Below, piece by piece: positions 50,896-58,960 of a DNA stretch of 64,000 bases (the first letter of the stretch is position 1; every line of letters starts with the position of its first letter). Below the pieces are notes generated by a model that was not told where the DNA came from, did no database searches, and saw nothing but the letters and a program-made list of their open reading frames with translations. This DNA is from Nitrospira_D sp035465795 (GTDB lineage Bacteria > Nitrospirota > Nitrospiria > Nitrospirales > Nitrospiraceae), in assembly GCF_049546785.1 (NCBI RefSeq), contig NZ_JBMWAN010000004.1, positions 496,001-560,000 on the forward strand. The letters run 5' to 3'. The translations under genes were made by a program, and so were the position numbers.

Positions 50896-52659
50896 GTGCC
50901 TTGGACCACGATCATCAAATCCCGCCGGGAATGGGAAACTGTTCCGCACCTCTACGATTACGACACCATTCATTCCCATTTTTCATGGGATCAGGCCAGA
51001 CAAGAATTGGATGGGCTGCCTGGGAACCAGGGCCTCAACATCGCACACGAAGCCGTCGATCGTCATGCCAATGGCGCGCGGGCATCACACCTGGCCATCC
51101 GGTGGTTGGGGAAGAATGGGGCCGTCGAGGATTACTCCTACAGCCGGCTGAATGAGCTGACGAACCGGTTTGCCAACGTGCTTCAGCAGTTGGGCGTCGG
51201 CAAAGGCGATCGCGTATTCGTTCTGGCGGGACGCATCCCGGAGCTCTACATTGCCGCGCTGGGAACCTTCAAGAACCGCAGCGTGTTCTGTCCGCTATTT
51301 TCCGCCTTCGGCCCTGAGCCGATCCGGGCACGGCTCAATATCGGCCAGGCCAAAGTCCTCGTCACCACCACCTCGCTGTATCAACGAAAAGTAGCCGCAA
51401 TCCGCGCGGCGATCCCGAGCCTTGAACAGATCCTGCTCATCGGAGAGGACCAGCAGCCTGCCGCCATCCCTGACACACAGGAATGGCGCACGCTCATGCA
51501 GCAGGCCAGCCCGTCCTTTGCCATCGGGCCCACAGACCCGGAAGACATGGCGCTGCTCCACTTTACGAGCGGCACGACCGGCACACCCAAAGGCGCCATG
51601 CATGTCCATCAGGCAGTGGTCGCGCACCACATGACCGGCAAGTACGGGCTGGATTTCCACAAGGATGACGTGTTCTGGTGCACGGCAGATCCCGGATGGG
51701 TCACCGGGACGTCGTATGGGATCATCGCGCCCCTGACGAACGGCATTACCAGCATCGTGGACGAGGCGGACTTCGATGCCGAACGCTGGTACCGCATCCT
51801 GCAGGAAGAACGTGTGAACGTGTGGTACACAGCCCCCACCGCCATTCGCATGATGATGAAAGGGGGCGCGGAACTCGCCAGAAAATACGACCTCCGCCAC
51901 CTCCGTTTTCTAGCGAGCGTGGGGGAGCCCCTCAATCCGGAAGCCGTCGTGTGGGGACAAGAGGCGTTCGGCCGGCCATTCCACGACAATTGGTGGCAGA
52001 CGGAGACCGGCGGTATCATGATCGCCAATTATGCCGCCATGGACATTCGACCCGGTTCAATGGGCCGCCCGCTTCCCGGCATCGACGCGGCCATCGTCCA
52101 CAAGACCGAGGATGGCCGGGTCGAGGTCGTCGAGAAGCCCGATGTCCAAGGCGAACTGGCCCTGCGGCCCGGATGGCCCTCGATGTTCCGCGGCTATTGG
52201 AATGAACCGGAACGGTACAAGAAATGTTTCGCAGGCGGCTGGTACCTGACCGGCGACCTGGCCAGAAAGGACGGAGACGGTTACTTCTGGTTCGTCGGCA
52301 GAGCAGACGACGTGATCAAGACCTCCGGCCACCTGATCGGCCCGTTCGAGGTGGAGAGCGTCTTGATCGAACACAAGGCGGTAGCGGAGGCCGGCGTGAT
52401 CGGGAAGCCGGATCCCGTCGCCATGGAGGTGGTCAAAGCCTTCGTGTCGCTCAAGGATGGCTATGAGCCCAGCGACGAGTTGCGTCGTGAATTGCTCGGT
52501 TTTGCGCGCGCGCGTCTTGGCGCCGCCGTGGCGCCAAAAGACATTGCGTTTCTCCCCTCCCTGCCCAAAACAAGGAGCGGGAAGATCATGCGGCGATTGC
52601 TCAAGGCCCGTGAACTGGGTTTGCCGGAAGGGGATACGTCGACGCTGGAATCAAACTAG
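50896..52659 (+). CDS. acsA: Acetyl-CoA synthetase (AMP-forming)
   Basis: A 587-residue AMP-forming ligase from a GTG at 50896, 8 bases after GAGGGGG. Motifs in order: LHFTSGTTGTPKGAMHVHQA (P-loop-like), NWWQTETGG with the Trp that limits the acyl pocket to acetate, YLTGDLARKDGDGYFWFVGR, DDVIKTSGHLIGPFEVE, and PKTRSGKIMRR with catalytic Lys563. It activates acetate to acetyl-CoA. It is shorter than enterobacterial Acs (about 650), as in the Bacillus-type group. The lysine in the RSGK motif is the usual target of acetylation control; a GNAT fusion encoded at 59248 is a candidate modifier. It heads an operon with pyruvate dehydrogenase. Confidence 0.92.
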   Translation: MPWTTIIKSRREWETVPHLYDYDTIHSHFSWDQARQELDGLPGNQGLNIAHEAVDRHANGARASHLAIRWLGKNGAVEDYSYSRLNELTNRFANVLQQLGVGKGDRVFVLAGRIPELYIAALGTFKNRSVFCPLFSAFGPEPIRARLNIGQAKVLVTTTSLYQRKVAAIRAAIPSLEQILLIGEDQQPAAIPDTQEWRTLMQQASPSFAIGPTDPEDMALLHFTSGTTGTPKGAMHVHQAVVAHHMTGKYGLDFHKDDVFWCTADPGWVTGTSYGIIAPLTNGITSIVDEADFDAERWYRILQEERVNVWYTAPTAIRMMMKGGAELARKYDLRHLRFLASVGEPLNPEAVVWGQEAFGRPFHDNWWQTETGGIMIANYAAMDIRPGSMGRPLPGIDAAIVHKTEDGRVEVVEKPDVQGELALRPGWPSMFRGYWNEPERYKKCFAGGWYLTGDLARKDGDGYFWFVGRADDVIKTSGHLIGPFEVESVLIEHKAVAEAGVIGKPDPVAMEVVKAFVSLKDGYEPSDELRRELLGFARARLGAAVAPKDIAFLPSLPKTRSGKIMRRLLKARELGLPEGDTSTLESN

Positions 52660-52695
52660 GGGTGGGTATGAGGCAAGAGGGAATCGTGGGGCAAG

Positions 52696-53709
52696 ATGAA
52701 GAACGGCATTGATCGCGCTCACGGGTTGGAGTTGCTCCGCCAGATGCTCCGCATCAGACGGTTTGAGGAGAAGTGCGCGGAACTCTATAGCGGGGGCAAG
52801 ATCCGCGGCTTCCTCCATCTCTACATCGGTGAAGAAGCGGTCGCGGTCGGTGCCATTCCTTGTTTCACGCCGGAGGATGCGATCGTCGGCACCTACCGAG
52901 AGCACGGCCACGCGCTGATCAGGGGCACCCCGATGGGTCCGCTGATGGCGGAACTGTACGGGAAAGCGAACGGCTGCGCGCGGGGACGCGGCGGCTCCAT
53001 GCACTTCTTCGACGCGGCGCGCCGCTTCTATGGAGGCCTGGCGATTGTCGGCGGAGGGCTGCCGGTCGCGGTCGGACTGGCGCTGGCGCAGAAGCTCACC
53101 CCCCCGCCTCCCCCCCTTAATAAGGGGGGGAACAAAGAGGGGGTGACCGCGTGCTTCTTCGGCGACGGCGCTGTAGCCGAAGGAGAGTTCCACGAGTCCC
53201 TCAATCTCGCCGCGCTCTGGAAACTCCCGGTGCTGTTCCTCTGCGAAAATAATCTCTATGCGATGGGAACGGCGATCGGACGGCACCAATCCCAGACCGA
53301 CATCGCCCGCAAGGCCGACGCCTATGCCATTCCCGCTGAAGCCGTGAACGGAATGGACGTCCTCGCGGTGGGAGCAGCCACGAGGAAAGCCGTCGATTTC
53401 GTTCGCGCGGGCCAGGGGCCCTATCTTCTTGAGTACCGCACCTACCGGTTTCGCGCCCACTCAATGTACGATGCGGAACTGTATCGGACGAAGGACGAGG
53501 TCGCCCAATGGAAACAGCGTGACCCTATCCCCCTCTTCCAGCAACGGCTCCGCGCCGAAGGGTACGTGAGCGATTCTGATCTCGACGATATGGAAACCGC
53601 CATCGCGGCGGAGATTGCAGAAGCCGTGTCGTTTGCCGAAAATGGCCCGTGGGAGCCGCTGGAAGATCTCACGAAGGACCTGTATACGCCGGCGAAGCCG
53701 GCAGGCTAG
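52696..53709 (+). CDS. pdhA: Pyruvate dehydrogenase E1 alpha subunit
   Basis: A 337-residue thiamine-diphosphate enzyme subunit. Motifs: RRFEEKCAELYSGGKIRGFL, TYREHGHALIRG, the ThDP motif GDGAVAEGEFHESLNLAALW ending CENN, and TYRFRAHSMYDAELYR with the phosphorylation-loop region. With E1 beta it decarboxylates pyruvate (or another 2-oxo acid) and reductively acetylates the E2 lipoyl group. Residues of about 134-150 (TPPPPPLNKGGNKEG) are an insert not seen in relatives and correspond to a palindromic DNA repeat. The start ATG at 52696 has a modest GGGGC leader. Confidence 0.93.
   Translation: MKNGIDRAHGLELLRQMLRIRRFEEKCAELYSGGKIRGFLHLYIGEEAVAVGAIPCFTPEDAIVGTYREHGHALIRGTPMGPLMAELYGKANGCARGRGGSMHFFDAARRFYGGLAIVGGGLPVAVGLALAQKLTPPPPPLNKGGNKEGVTACFFGDGAVAEGEFHESLNLAALWKLPVLFLCENNLYAMGTAIGRHQSQTDIARKADAYAIPAEAVNGMDVLAVGAATRKAVDFVRAGQGPYLLEYRTYRFRAHSMYDAELYRTKDEVAQWKQRDPIPLFQQRLRAEGYVSDSDLDDMETAIAAEIAEAVSFAENGPWEPLEDLTKDLYTPAKPAG
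53097..53145. repeat. Type D nested palindrome inserted in frame in pdhA
   Basis: An inner perfect palindrome at 53110-53130 has arms CCCCCCCTTA and TAAGGGGGGG with one central base. It is enclosed by an outer pair CACCCCC (53097-53103) and GGGGGTG (53139-53145). The 49 bases encode the Pro-rich insert of E1 alpha and keep the frame. A C7/T/A/G7 palindrome of this kind is typical of dispersed bacterial repeats and of homopolymer sequencing trouble. Confidence 0.7.
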
Positions 53710-53772
53710 AGGTACGAGGCGAGAGGCCTATGGGCGGATTCCTTTCACACCCCTCGCCCCTGGCCTCTGGCC
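53709..53772. repeat. Type A palindromic repeat between pdhA and pdhB
   Basis: GAGGTACGAGGCGAGAGGCC at 53709-53728 faces CCCCTCGCCCCTGGCCTCTGGCC at 53750-53772 as an imperfect inverted repeat. It fills most of the gap between the two subunit genes and ends just before the ribosome binding site of pdhB. It shares its cores with the repeats at 25974-26063 and 55362-55430. Confidence 0.6.
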
Positions 53773-53784
53773 AAGAGGGACTTG

Positions 53785-54762
53785 ATGACCAAGATGACCT
53801 ATCGAGAAGCAGTACGAACTGGATTGCGTGAGGCACTCCAGAGCGACCCGCGCGTGTTTCTGATGGGCGAGGACGTCGGCAAATACGGCGGGACCTATGC
53901 GTGCAGCAAGGGGTTGCTCGATGAATTCGGGCCGGAGCGCATCAGGGATACGCCCCTCTCCGAAAGCACGTTCGTCGGCGCCGGCATTGGAGCCGCTCTG
54001 GGGGGCATGAGACCGATCGTCGAAGTGATGACGGTGAATTTCAGCCTGCTGGCCCTCGATCAGATCGTCAACAATGCGGCCACGATCCGCCATATGTCCG
54101 GGGGACAGTTCAGTATTCCCCTCGTCGTCCGGATGGCCACCGGCGCAGGCCGGCAGGTAGCCGCTCAACATTCGCATAGTCTTGAGGGCTGGTATGCCCA
54201 CATCCCCGGCATCACCGTGCTCGCGCCGGCTACCGTCACGGATGCCCGAGGCATGCTGCTCGCGGCCCTCCACGAACCGGACCCTGTCTTTATCTTCGAG
54301 CATGCGTACTTATATCCGCTCGAAGGAGAACTCGAGGACCATCCTCTCCCGGTCGATCTGACCCGGGCGGCAATCCGGCGAGCCGGGACAGACATCTCGC
54401 TGATCACCTTCGGGGGCTCTCTCTGGAAAGCGCTCGAAGCGGCGGATCACCTCGCCCAGGAGGGCATCTCGGCAGAGGTCGTCGATCTTCGAATACTCCG
54501 GCCCCTTGATATCTCGACGGTCCGGACCTCCGTGCGCAAAACGCACCGCGCGGTCGTGATCGACGAAGGGTGGCGCACCGGCAGTTTTGCCGCCGAAGTA
54601 TCCGCACAGATCATGGAGGGCGCGTTTTACGATCTGGATGGCCCGGTCGCCCGGGTCTGCAGCGTCGAGGTGCCGATCCCCTATCCAAAACACCTGGAAG
54701 AGGCGGCACTGCCCCAGCCGGAGAAAATTGTCCGGGCGGTCCGTAGTCTTATGGGACGGTAA
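53785..54762 (+). CDS. pdhB: Pyruvate dehydrogenase E1 beta subunit
   Basis: A 325-residue partner of E1 alpha, with MTYREAVRTGLREALQSDPR, FLMGEDVGKYGGTYACSKGL, RIRDTPLSESTFVGAGIGAA and PVDLTRAAIRRAGTDISLIT. It forms the alpha2-beta2 E1 of the 2-oxo acid dehydrogenase complex. I chose the ATG at 53785 after AAGAGGGA; a TTG at 53782 is adjacent. Its stop codon lies within a hairpin followed by six T, so part of the operon's transcripts may end here. Confidence 0.94.
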   Translation: MTKMTYREAVRTGLREALQSDPRVFLMGEDVGKYGGTYACSKGLLDEFGPERIRDTPLSESTFVGAGIGAALGGMRPIVEVMTVNFSLLALDQIVNNAATIRHMSGGQFSIPLVVRMATGAGRQVAAQHSHSLEGWYAHIPGITVLAPATVTDARGMLLAALHEPDPVFIFEHAYLYPLEGELEDHPLPVDLTRAAIRRAGTDISLITFGGSLWKALEAADHLAQEGISAEVVDLRILRPLDISTVRTSVRKTHRAVVIDEGWRTGSFAAEVSAQIMEGAFYDLDGPVARVCSVEVPIPYPKHLEEAALPQPEKIVRAVRSLMGR

Positions 54763-54778
54763 GAGAACCGTCTTTTTT
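54755..54778 (+). terminator. Intrinsic-terminator-like hairpin inside the pdh operon
   Basis: GACGGT at 54755-54760 pairs with ACCGTC at 54767-54772 around AAGAGA, followed by six T at 54773-54778. This is the only hairpin in the window directly followed by a run of six T. It overlaps the pdhB stop codon and lies 88 bases before the pdhC start. It could lower expression of E2 relative to E1. Confidence 0.6.
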
Positions 54779-54862
54779 GTTCGCTGTCTCGTCGTACGTC
54801 ATTCGCATTTCGGATGTGATCTGAAACGATTGACGCGTGACGGATGACGGTTCACGAGGTTC
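54779..54862. repeat. REP-like imperfect repeat between pdhB and pdhC
   Basis: CTCGTCGTACGTCATTCG near 54786-54804 and CGATTGACGCGTGACGGATGACG near 54827-54849 are imperfect inverted relatives (about 12 of 16 core bases). Units of the type TGACGnnTGACG recur within the right arm. No gene is present. This is the fourth repeat-like sequence in the pdh region. Confidence 0.4.
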
Positions 54863-54866
54863 AAAG

Positions 54867-56117
54867 ATGGCTGAGTTTGTGATGCCGACCCTCGGCTCAG
54901 ACATGACCGAAGGAACGCTCATCGAATGGAAAAAGAAGGCGGGTGATCGGGTGAGCAAGGGTGAGATCATCGCGGAAGTGGATACCGAGAAGGCCGCGAT
55001 CGAGATTGAATCCTTCCACACAGGGATCATCGAACAACTGCTCGCGAAACCCGGCGAGACTATTCCCGTGGGCAAGGTCATGGCAATCATCCGGGAAGAG
55101 GGGGCTCACGCTCAACCTGTCGCGCAAGCCCCCGCACCCGCGCCTCCCGTGCAGACAACCCCGCCGAAGGCAACGGTGTCATCGCGCTCTCCTGCACCTC
55201 CGCCGATTGCGGCACCGGTGACAGAACCGGGACGGCTGCGCATCTCGCCTGCGGCGCGAACGCTCTCCGGTGAATTAGGCGTGGATCCTGTTTTTGTTCA
55301 AGGCACGGGTCCGGACGGCGCCATCACCCGCGACGACATTCTGCGCGTCGCGGAGGCTCGTGGCCAGAGGCCCGGGGCAGGAGGTGAAGAAACGATCCCG
55401 CCGCTCGCCCCTCGCCCCTCACCTCTTGCCGCTTCCACAGAAACCGGCGATCGCCAGGCCAGGATGCGACAGACCATAGCAGCGGCGATGGCACGATCGA
55501 AGCGGGAGATCCCTCATTACTATCTGAGCACCACTATCGACATGGGCCGGGCTCTGACGTGGCTCAAAGAAGAAAACCTTAAACGGCCGGTGACGGATCG
55601 GCTGTTATCCGCCGTCTTGCTTATGAAAGCCGTGGCCCTGGCGCTGCGGGAAGTGCCGGAGTTGAACGCGCTGTGGAAAGACAATGCCGCCATTCAGAGC
55701 CCCGACATCCACGTCGGTGTGGCAGTGTCCCTCCGGCAGGGAGGCCTCGTCGCGCCGGCCATTCACCACACGGACAAGCGCAGCCTCGGTGAACTCATGA
55801 ACAACTTCCATGATGTCGTGAAGCGGGCCCGTGCGGGAACCTTGCGGAGTTCGGAATTATCCGATCCCACCATCACGGTCACCAGTCTCGGCGAGCAGGG
55901 CGTGGACACCGTGTTCGGCGTCATCTATCCGCCGCAGGTCGCCCTGGTCGGTTTCGGAAAAGTTGCGGAGCGGCCCTGGGTTGTCGATGGACAGGTGGTT
56001 TCGAGGCCGGTCGTGACCGCAAGCCTGTCCGCGGATCATCGCGTGACCGACGGCCACCGCGGCGGAGTCTTTCTTTCAATCGTCGATCGTTTATTGCAGG
56101 AGCCCGGGCAGCTATGA
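54867..56117 (+). CDS. pdhC: Dihydrolipoamide acyltransferase (E2) of the pyruvate dehydrogenase complex
   Basis: A 416-residue E2. Residues 1-78 are a single lipoyl domain with Lys42 in VDTEKAAIEIE. A Pro/Ala linker follows, then the E1/E3-binding domain (LRISPAARTLSGELGVD, GPDGAITRDDI, about 125-160). After a second linker (about 165-190, carrying a palindromic repeat) comes the catalytic domain from about 195, ending DHRVTDGHRGGVF with His391 of the HRxxDG site. It transfers acetyl groups to CoA. The ATG at 54867 follows GAGG. Its stop overlaps the ACP start (ATGA). No dihydrolipoamide dehydrogenase (E3) gene is adjacent. Confidence 0.93.
   Translation: MAEFVMPTLGSDMTEGTLIEWKKKAGDRVSKGEIIAEVDTEKAAIEIESFHTGIIEQLLAKPGETIPVGKVMAIIREEGAHAQPVAQAPAPAPPVQTTPPKATVSSRSPAPPPIAAPVTEPGRLRISPAARTLSGELGVDPVFVQGTGPDGAITRDDILRVAEARGQRPGAGGEETIPPLAPRPSPLAASTETGDRQARMRQTIAAAMARSKREIPHYYLSTTIDMGRALTWLKEENLKRPVTDRLLSAVLLMKAVALALREVPELNALWKDNAAIQSPDIHVGVAVSLRQGGLVAPAIHHTDKRSLGELMNNFHDVVKRARAGTLRSSELSDPTITVTSLGEQGVDTVFGVIYPPQVALVGFGKVAERPWVVDGQVVSRPVVTASLSADHRVTDGHRGGVFLSIVDRLLQEPGQL
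55362..55430. repeat. Type A palindromic repeat in the pdhC linker
   Basis: GGCCAGAGGCCCGGGGCAGG at 55362-55381 faces CTCGCCCCTCGCCCCTCACC at 55404-55423, continuing to 55430, as an imperfect inverted repeat. It encodes residues of about 166-188 in the flexible linker between the binding and catalytic domains, where an insertion is easily tolerated. The cores match the repeats in the Ca2+ ATPase gene and the pdhA-pdhB gap. Confidence 0.55.
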
Positions 56118-56374
56118 ACAACCAGGTCACGCCGGATGAAATCAGACAGACAGTCCTTCGCCTCCTTGGCGAGATCGCGCCGGAGGCGGATCTGACGGCC
56201 TTGAAGCCCGGCGTCAGCTTCCGTGATCAGCTGGATATTGACTCGATGGACTTTCTCAATTTTGTGATCATGATCCACAAAACCTTCGGCGTGGAGATCC
56301 CGGAAGCCGACTATCCGAAATACGGCACGCTCAATGGCTGCGTGGAGCAGTTATCAGGGAAGCGAGTGAGATGA
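56114..56374 (+). CDS. Acyl carrier protein
   Basis: An 86-residue acidic protein with the four-helix ACP layout. Ser44 in LDIDSMDFLNFV is the phosphopantetheine attachment site. It is not the house-keeping AcpP (DSLD) type, and no fatty-acid or polyketide genes are nearby. It overlaps pdhC by 4 bases, so it is translated with the E2 subunit. It might accept acyl groups made by the upstream synthetase or dehydrogenase; that is inference from position. It overlaps the next small frame by 4 bases as well. Confidence 0.88.
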   Translation: MNNQVTPDEIRQTVLRLLGEIAPEADLTALKPGVSFRDQLDIDSMDFLNFVIMIHKTFGVEIPEADYPKYGTLNGCVEQLSGKRVR

Positions 56375-56511
56375 CTCTCTCCGCCTTTACCACCGATCAA
56401 CCGATTCTCAAGGTCCTCATCGGGACCGATCGGGATCGGCCTGTCATGGTTTCCAAGTCGGATGTGCTGTCGTCTATCAGAAGCATGGCGCGGATCAACA
56501 CAGTCGGCTAG
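56371..56511 (+). CDS. 46-residue CBS-like fragment at the end of the pdh operon
   Basis: An ATG at 56371 overlaps the ACP stop (ATGA). The translation contains LIGTDRDRPVMVSKSDVLSS, which resembles the last strand and helix of a CBS domain (VDxDxRPVGIVSKSDLL). A whole CBS domain is about 60 residues and works in pairs, so this is either a leftover of a larger gene or a real short peptide kept by translational coupling. There is no own ribosome binding site beyond the end of the ACP gene. Confidence 0.5.
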   Translation: MTLSAFTTDQPILKVLIGTDRDRPVMVSKSDVLSSIRSMARINTVG

Positions 56512-56520
56512 CGAGATATT

Positions 56521-57675
56521 GTGCTCTCTCCACCTCAAGGCATATGGGGGATCGCCCGTACCATCGGCATCTGCCTTGTCCTGCTCGTCCCGGGGAGCGG
56601 GACAAGGGTCCAAGCCGGCGAGCCGGTTCCGGACCTCGAAGTCTTTGTTCGCGCCGGCTGTCCCCACTGCGAAGCGGCAAAGATCTTTCTCGATGAACTT
56701 CGCCATGAGCGCCCTTCGCTTCAGGTCGCCATCCATGACGTGGCTGAGAATCCGGTCGCGCGGCAGCGGCTTGCGACACTGGCTATTGAACGGGGGATCA
56801 CCGGCATCGGCGTCCCCACCTTCCTCATCGCCTCGGAACTCATCGTGGGCTTTCGCTCATCCGACACGACCGGAGCAGAGATTCGCGCCAGGCTCGACCG
56901 GCAAGCCCAAGGCGCCTCACGGCCTCAAGCCGTTGAAAGTATCCGGACAGGCTGGTTCGGCGAGCTTCGCGTCAGGGACCTGGGCCTTCCGCTGTTCACC
57001 ATCGTCATCGGACTCCTGGACGGGGTCAATCCCTGCGCCATGTGGGTGCTGCTCTTCCTCCTGTCGTTGCTCGTCAACCTCCAAGACCGGCGGAGGATGG
57101 CGCTCATCGCCGGGACGTTCGTCCTTGTCAGCGGCCTGGTGTATTTTGCCTTCATGGCGGCCTGGCTGAATACCTTTCTCCTGATTGGCCTCTCACGCAC
57201 CCTCCAAATCGGTCTCGGGAGCATCGCCCTCTTCGTAGGAGCGGTCAACGTGAAGGATTTCTTTGCGCTGCATCATGGCCTCTCGCTGAGAATTCCCGAA
57301 TCCGCCAAGCCGAGACTGTACGCCCGTGTCCGAAGCATCCTCCAAGCAGAGCATCTCGCCGGCGCGCTCGCAGGTATCGTGATCCTGGCGGGATTCGTGA
57401 ACCTCATCGAACTGCTGTGTACTGCCGGGTTCCCGGCCCTCTATACGCAGATTCTGACCCTTCGGCAGATGCCCATGTGGGAATATTATGGGTACCTCGG
57501 CCTATACAACCTGGCCTATATCTTCGACGACACCCTCATGGTCATTCTCGCGGTCGTCACGCTGAGCCGGAGGAAATTACAAGAACGCGCAGGCCGCTGG
57601 CTGAAGCTGACCAGCGGCCTGGTGATGGCCGGCTTAGGCGCGATCTTGCTTCTTGAACCCAAGTGGCTTATGTGA
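56521..57675 (+). CDS. Thioredoxin-like plus CcdA/DsbD-like membrane protein
   Basis: A 384-residue protein. A signal or first membrane helix (about 10-30) is followed by a glutaredoxin-like domain with FVRAGCPHCEAAK (Cys47, Cys50) and a cis-Pro in GIGVPTFLIA. The C-terminal half has about six helices resembling the DsbD/CcdA core, with cysteines in GVNPCAMWVLLF and LIELLCTAGFPALY placed like the redox pair of CcdA. It should move electrons across the inner membrane to a periplasmic thiol domain carried in the same chain. The GTG at 56521 has a weak site. It follows the ACP-CBS genes by 9 bases. Cytochrome c maturation or repair is a likely use. Confidence 0.8.
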   Translation: MLSPPQGIWGIARTIGICLVLLVPGSGTRVQAGEPVPDLEVFVRAGCPHCEAAKIFLDELRHERPSLQVAIHDVAENPVARQRLATLAIERGITGIGVPTFLIASELIVGFRSSDTTGAEIRARLDRQAQGASRPQAVESIRTGWFGELRVRDLGLPLFTIVIGLLDGVNPCAMWVLLFLLSLLVNLQDRRRMALIAGTFVLVSGLVYFAFMAAWLNTFLLIGLSRTLQIGLGSIALFVGAVNVKDFFALHHGLSLRIPESAKPRLYARVRSILQAEHLAGALAGIVILAGFVNLIELLCTAGFPALYTQILTLRQMPMWEYYGYLGLYNLAYIFDDTLMVILAVVTLSRRKLQERAGRWLKLTSGLVMAGLGAILLLEPKWLM

Positions 57676-57823
57676 TGGTAAGCATGCGCCCTCTCGTGTC
57701 TTCACAGAGCCGTCCGGGTATCCATATGATCCACGGTGAGTTCGTATCCTTGAGCCTCCTGTTCCATAAGGATTTGTGCGGCCCGGGTCTGTTACCTTGC
57801 CGCTCTCCCGTCAGGAGCGCCCC

Positions 57824-58960
57824 ATGACAACTCCGGCGAATTCTCCTCCCCCTACAGGGTTTCACGTGGACCGGGGAACCTGTTTCGTGCTGTTTGCCTA
57901 TGACATTGCCCGCTCCGTCGACCTGAATAGAGCCGAACGCCGAATCACGGCCATCACGGAACGGAGCCGACTCAAACACAAACGGCGGGCCCCGGCCTAT
58001 TTCGACTATACGCCGGCGCCGCTGCGTATTACGGCCGACATCGAACCGGTCGCCATTGGCCAGCACCGGACCGGGCCCGTCGTCGATATGCTGCTCTACG
58101 ACTTCGGCGCCGTGTGCGTGTCCTACAGTCTTCCACTCCAAGGCCCATTCAGCTCGCTGGGCACGCTGAGCCAGGACCTCTATGAGAATGAGGCGCTCCT
58201 GAGCGATTCCCGCCGCCGGATCGAGGAACTCCTGACCGGACTCGGAGATGCCGCGGAGCGCCCTCATATCGCCGACTTCGTGGAAGACTATGTGATCGTG
58301 CACATTGAACAGGCCACCCCCTCCCTCGCTCCGGACACGCTGCTGACCGGGTTCGCCCAGCCTCTCGCGCAACTCCTCCGGTCGGAAACCCTGGAACTGG
58401 CAGAACAGGAAGTCCACGACTCCGTCAGCCAGCGGATCTCGTTCGGTTCGGATGATGTCGCGATCATTGATTGGAACGCGACGCTCATCTACGGCCGGAA
58501 CATGGAGGATGTCGTGGCGGTGATAGAGTTCGCCAACGTGGAGTTGCTTGAAATGCGGTTTCTCGATCAGCAGCTCGATCTCGCGCTGGATCAAGCCTAT
58601 CACGCCTCGTCCAAGCGACGCTGGGACCTTCCCTGGTTTCCGGGAACGGCGCGCACAGACGTCCGCCGCATCGCTCAACTTCAGGTGGACAGCGCGATTT
58701 TATTCGAGCAAGTCACCAACACGCTCAAACTCTTCGGCGACCAGTATCTGGCCCGCGTGCATCGGCTGATCTCCCAGCGCTTTCACCTGGAATCGTGGGA
58801 CGCCAGCATCTCCCGCAAGCTCCACACGCTCGACAGCATCTACGGGAAAATGACCGAGAGCGCCGCCTCCTGGCGGATGGAGTTGCTGGAGTGGATCATC
58901 ATCGTCCTGATCGCCATTTCGATTGCCGTCTCGTTTCTGCCGGGATTGACCGGCCACTGA
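57824..58960 (+). CDS. RMD1/DUF155-like protein with C-terminal membrane helix
   Basis: A 378-residue protein. The N-terminal and central parts (FVLFAYDIARSVDLNRAER, VDMLLYDFGAVCVSYSLPLQ, FAQPLAQLLRSETLELAEQE) follow the pattern of the RMD1/DUF155 family. A helical region precedes LEWIIIVLIAISIAVSFLPG, a C-terminal membrane anchor, also typical of that family. Eukaryotic members are organelle inner-membrane proteins; bacterial roles are unknown. The ATG at 57824 follows AGGAG. Confidence 0.65.
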   Translation: MTTPANSPPPTGFHVDRGTCFVLFAYDIARSVDLNRAERRITAITERSRLKHKRRAPAYFDYTPAPLRITADIEPVAIGQHRTGPVVDMLLYDFGAVCVSYSLPLQGPFSSLGTLSQDLYENEALLSDSRRRIEELLTGLGDAAERPHIADFVEDYVIVHIEQATPSLAPDTLLTGFAQPLAQLLRSETLELAEQEVHDSVSQRISFGSDDVAIIDWNATLIYGRNMEDVVAVIEFANVELLEMRFLDQQLDLALDQAYHASSKRRWDLPWFPGTARTDVRRIAQLQVDSAILFEQVTNTLKLFGDQYLARVHRLISQRFHLESWDASISRKLHTLDSIYGKMTESAASWRMELLEWIIIVLIAISIAVSFLPGLTGH

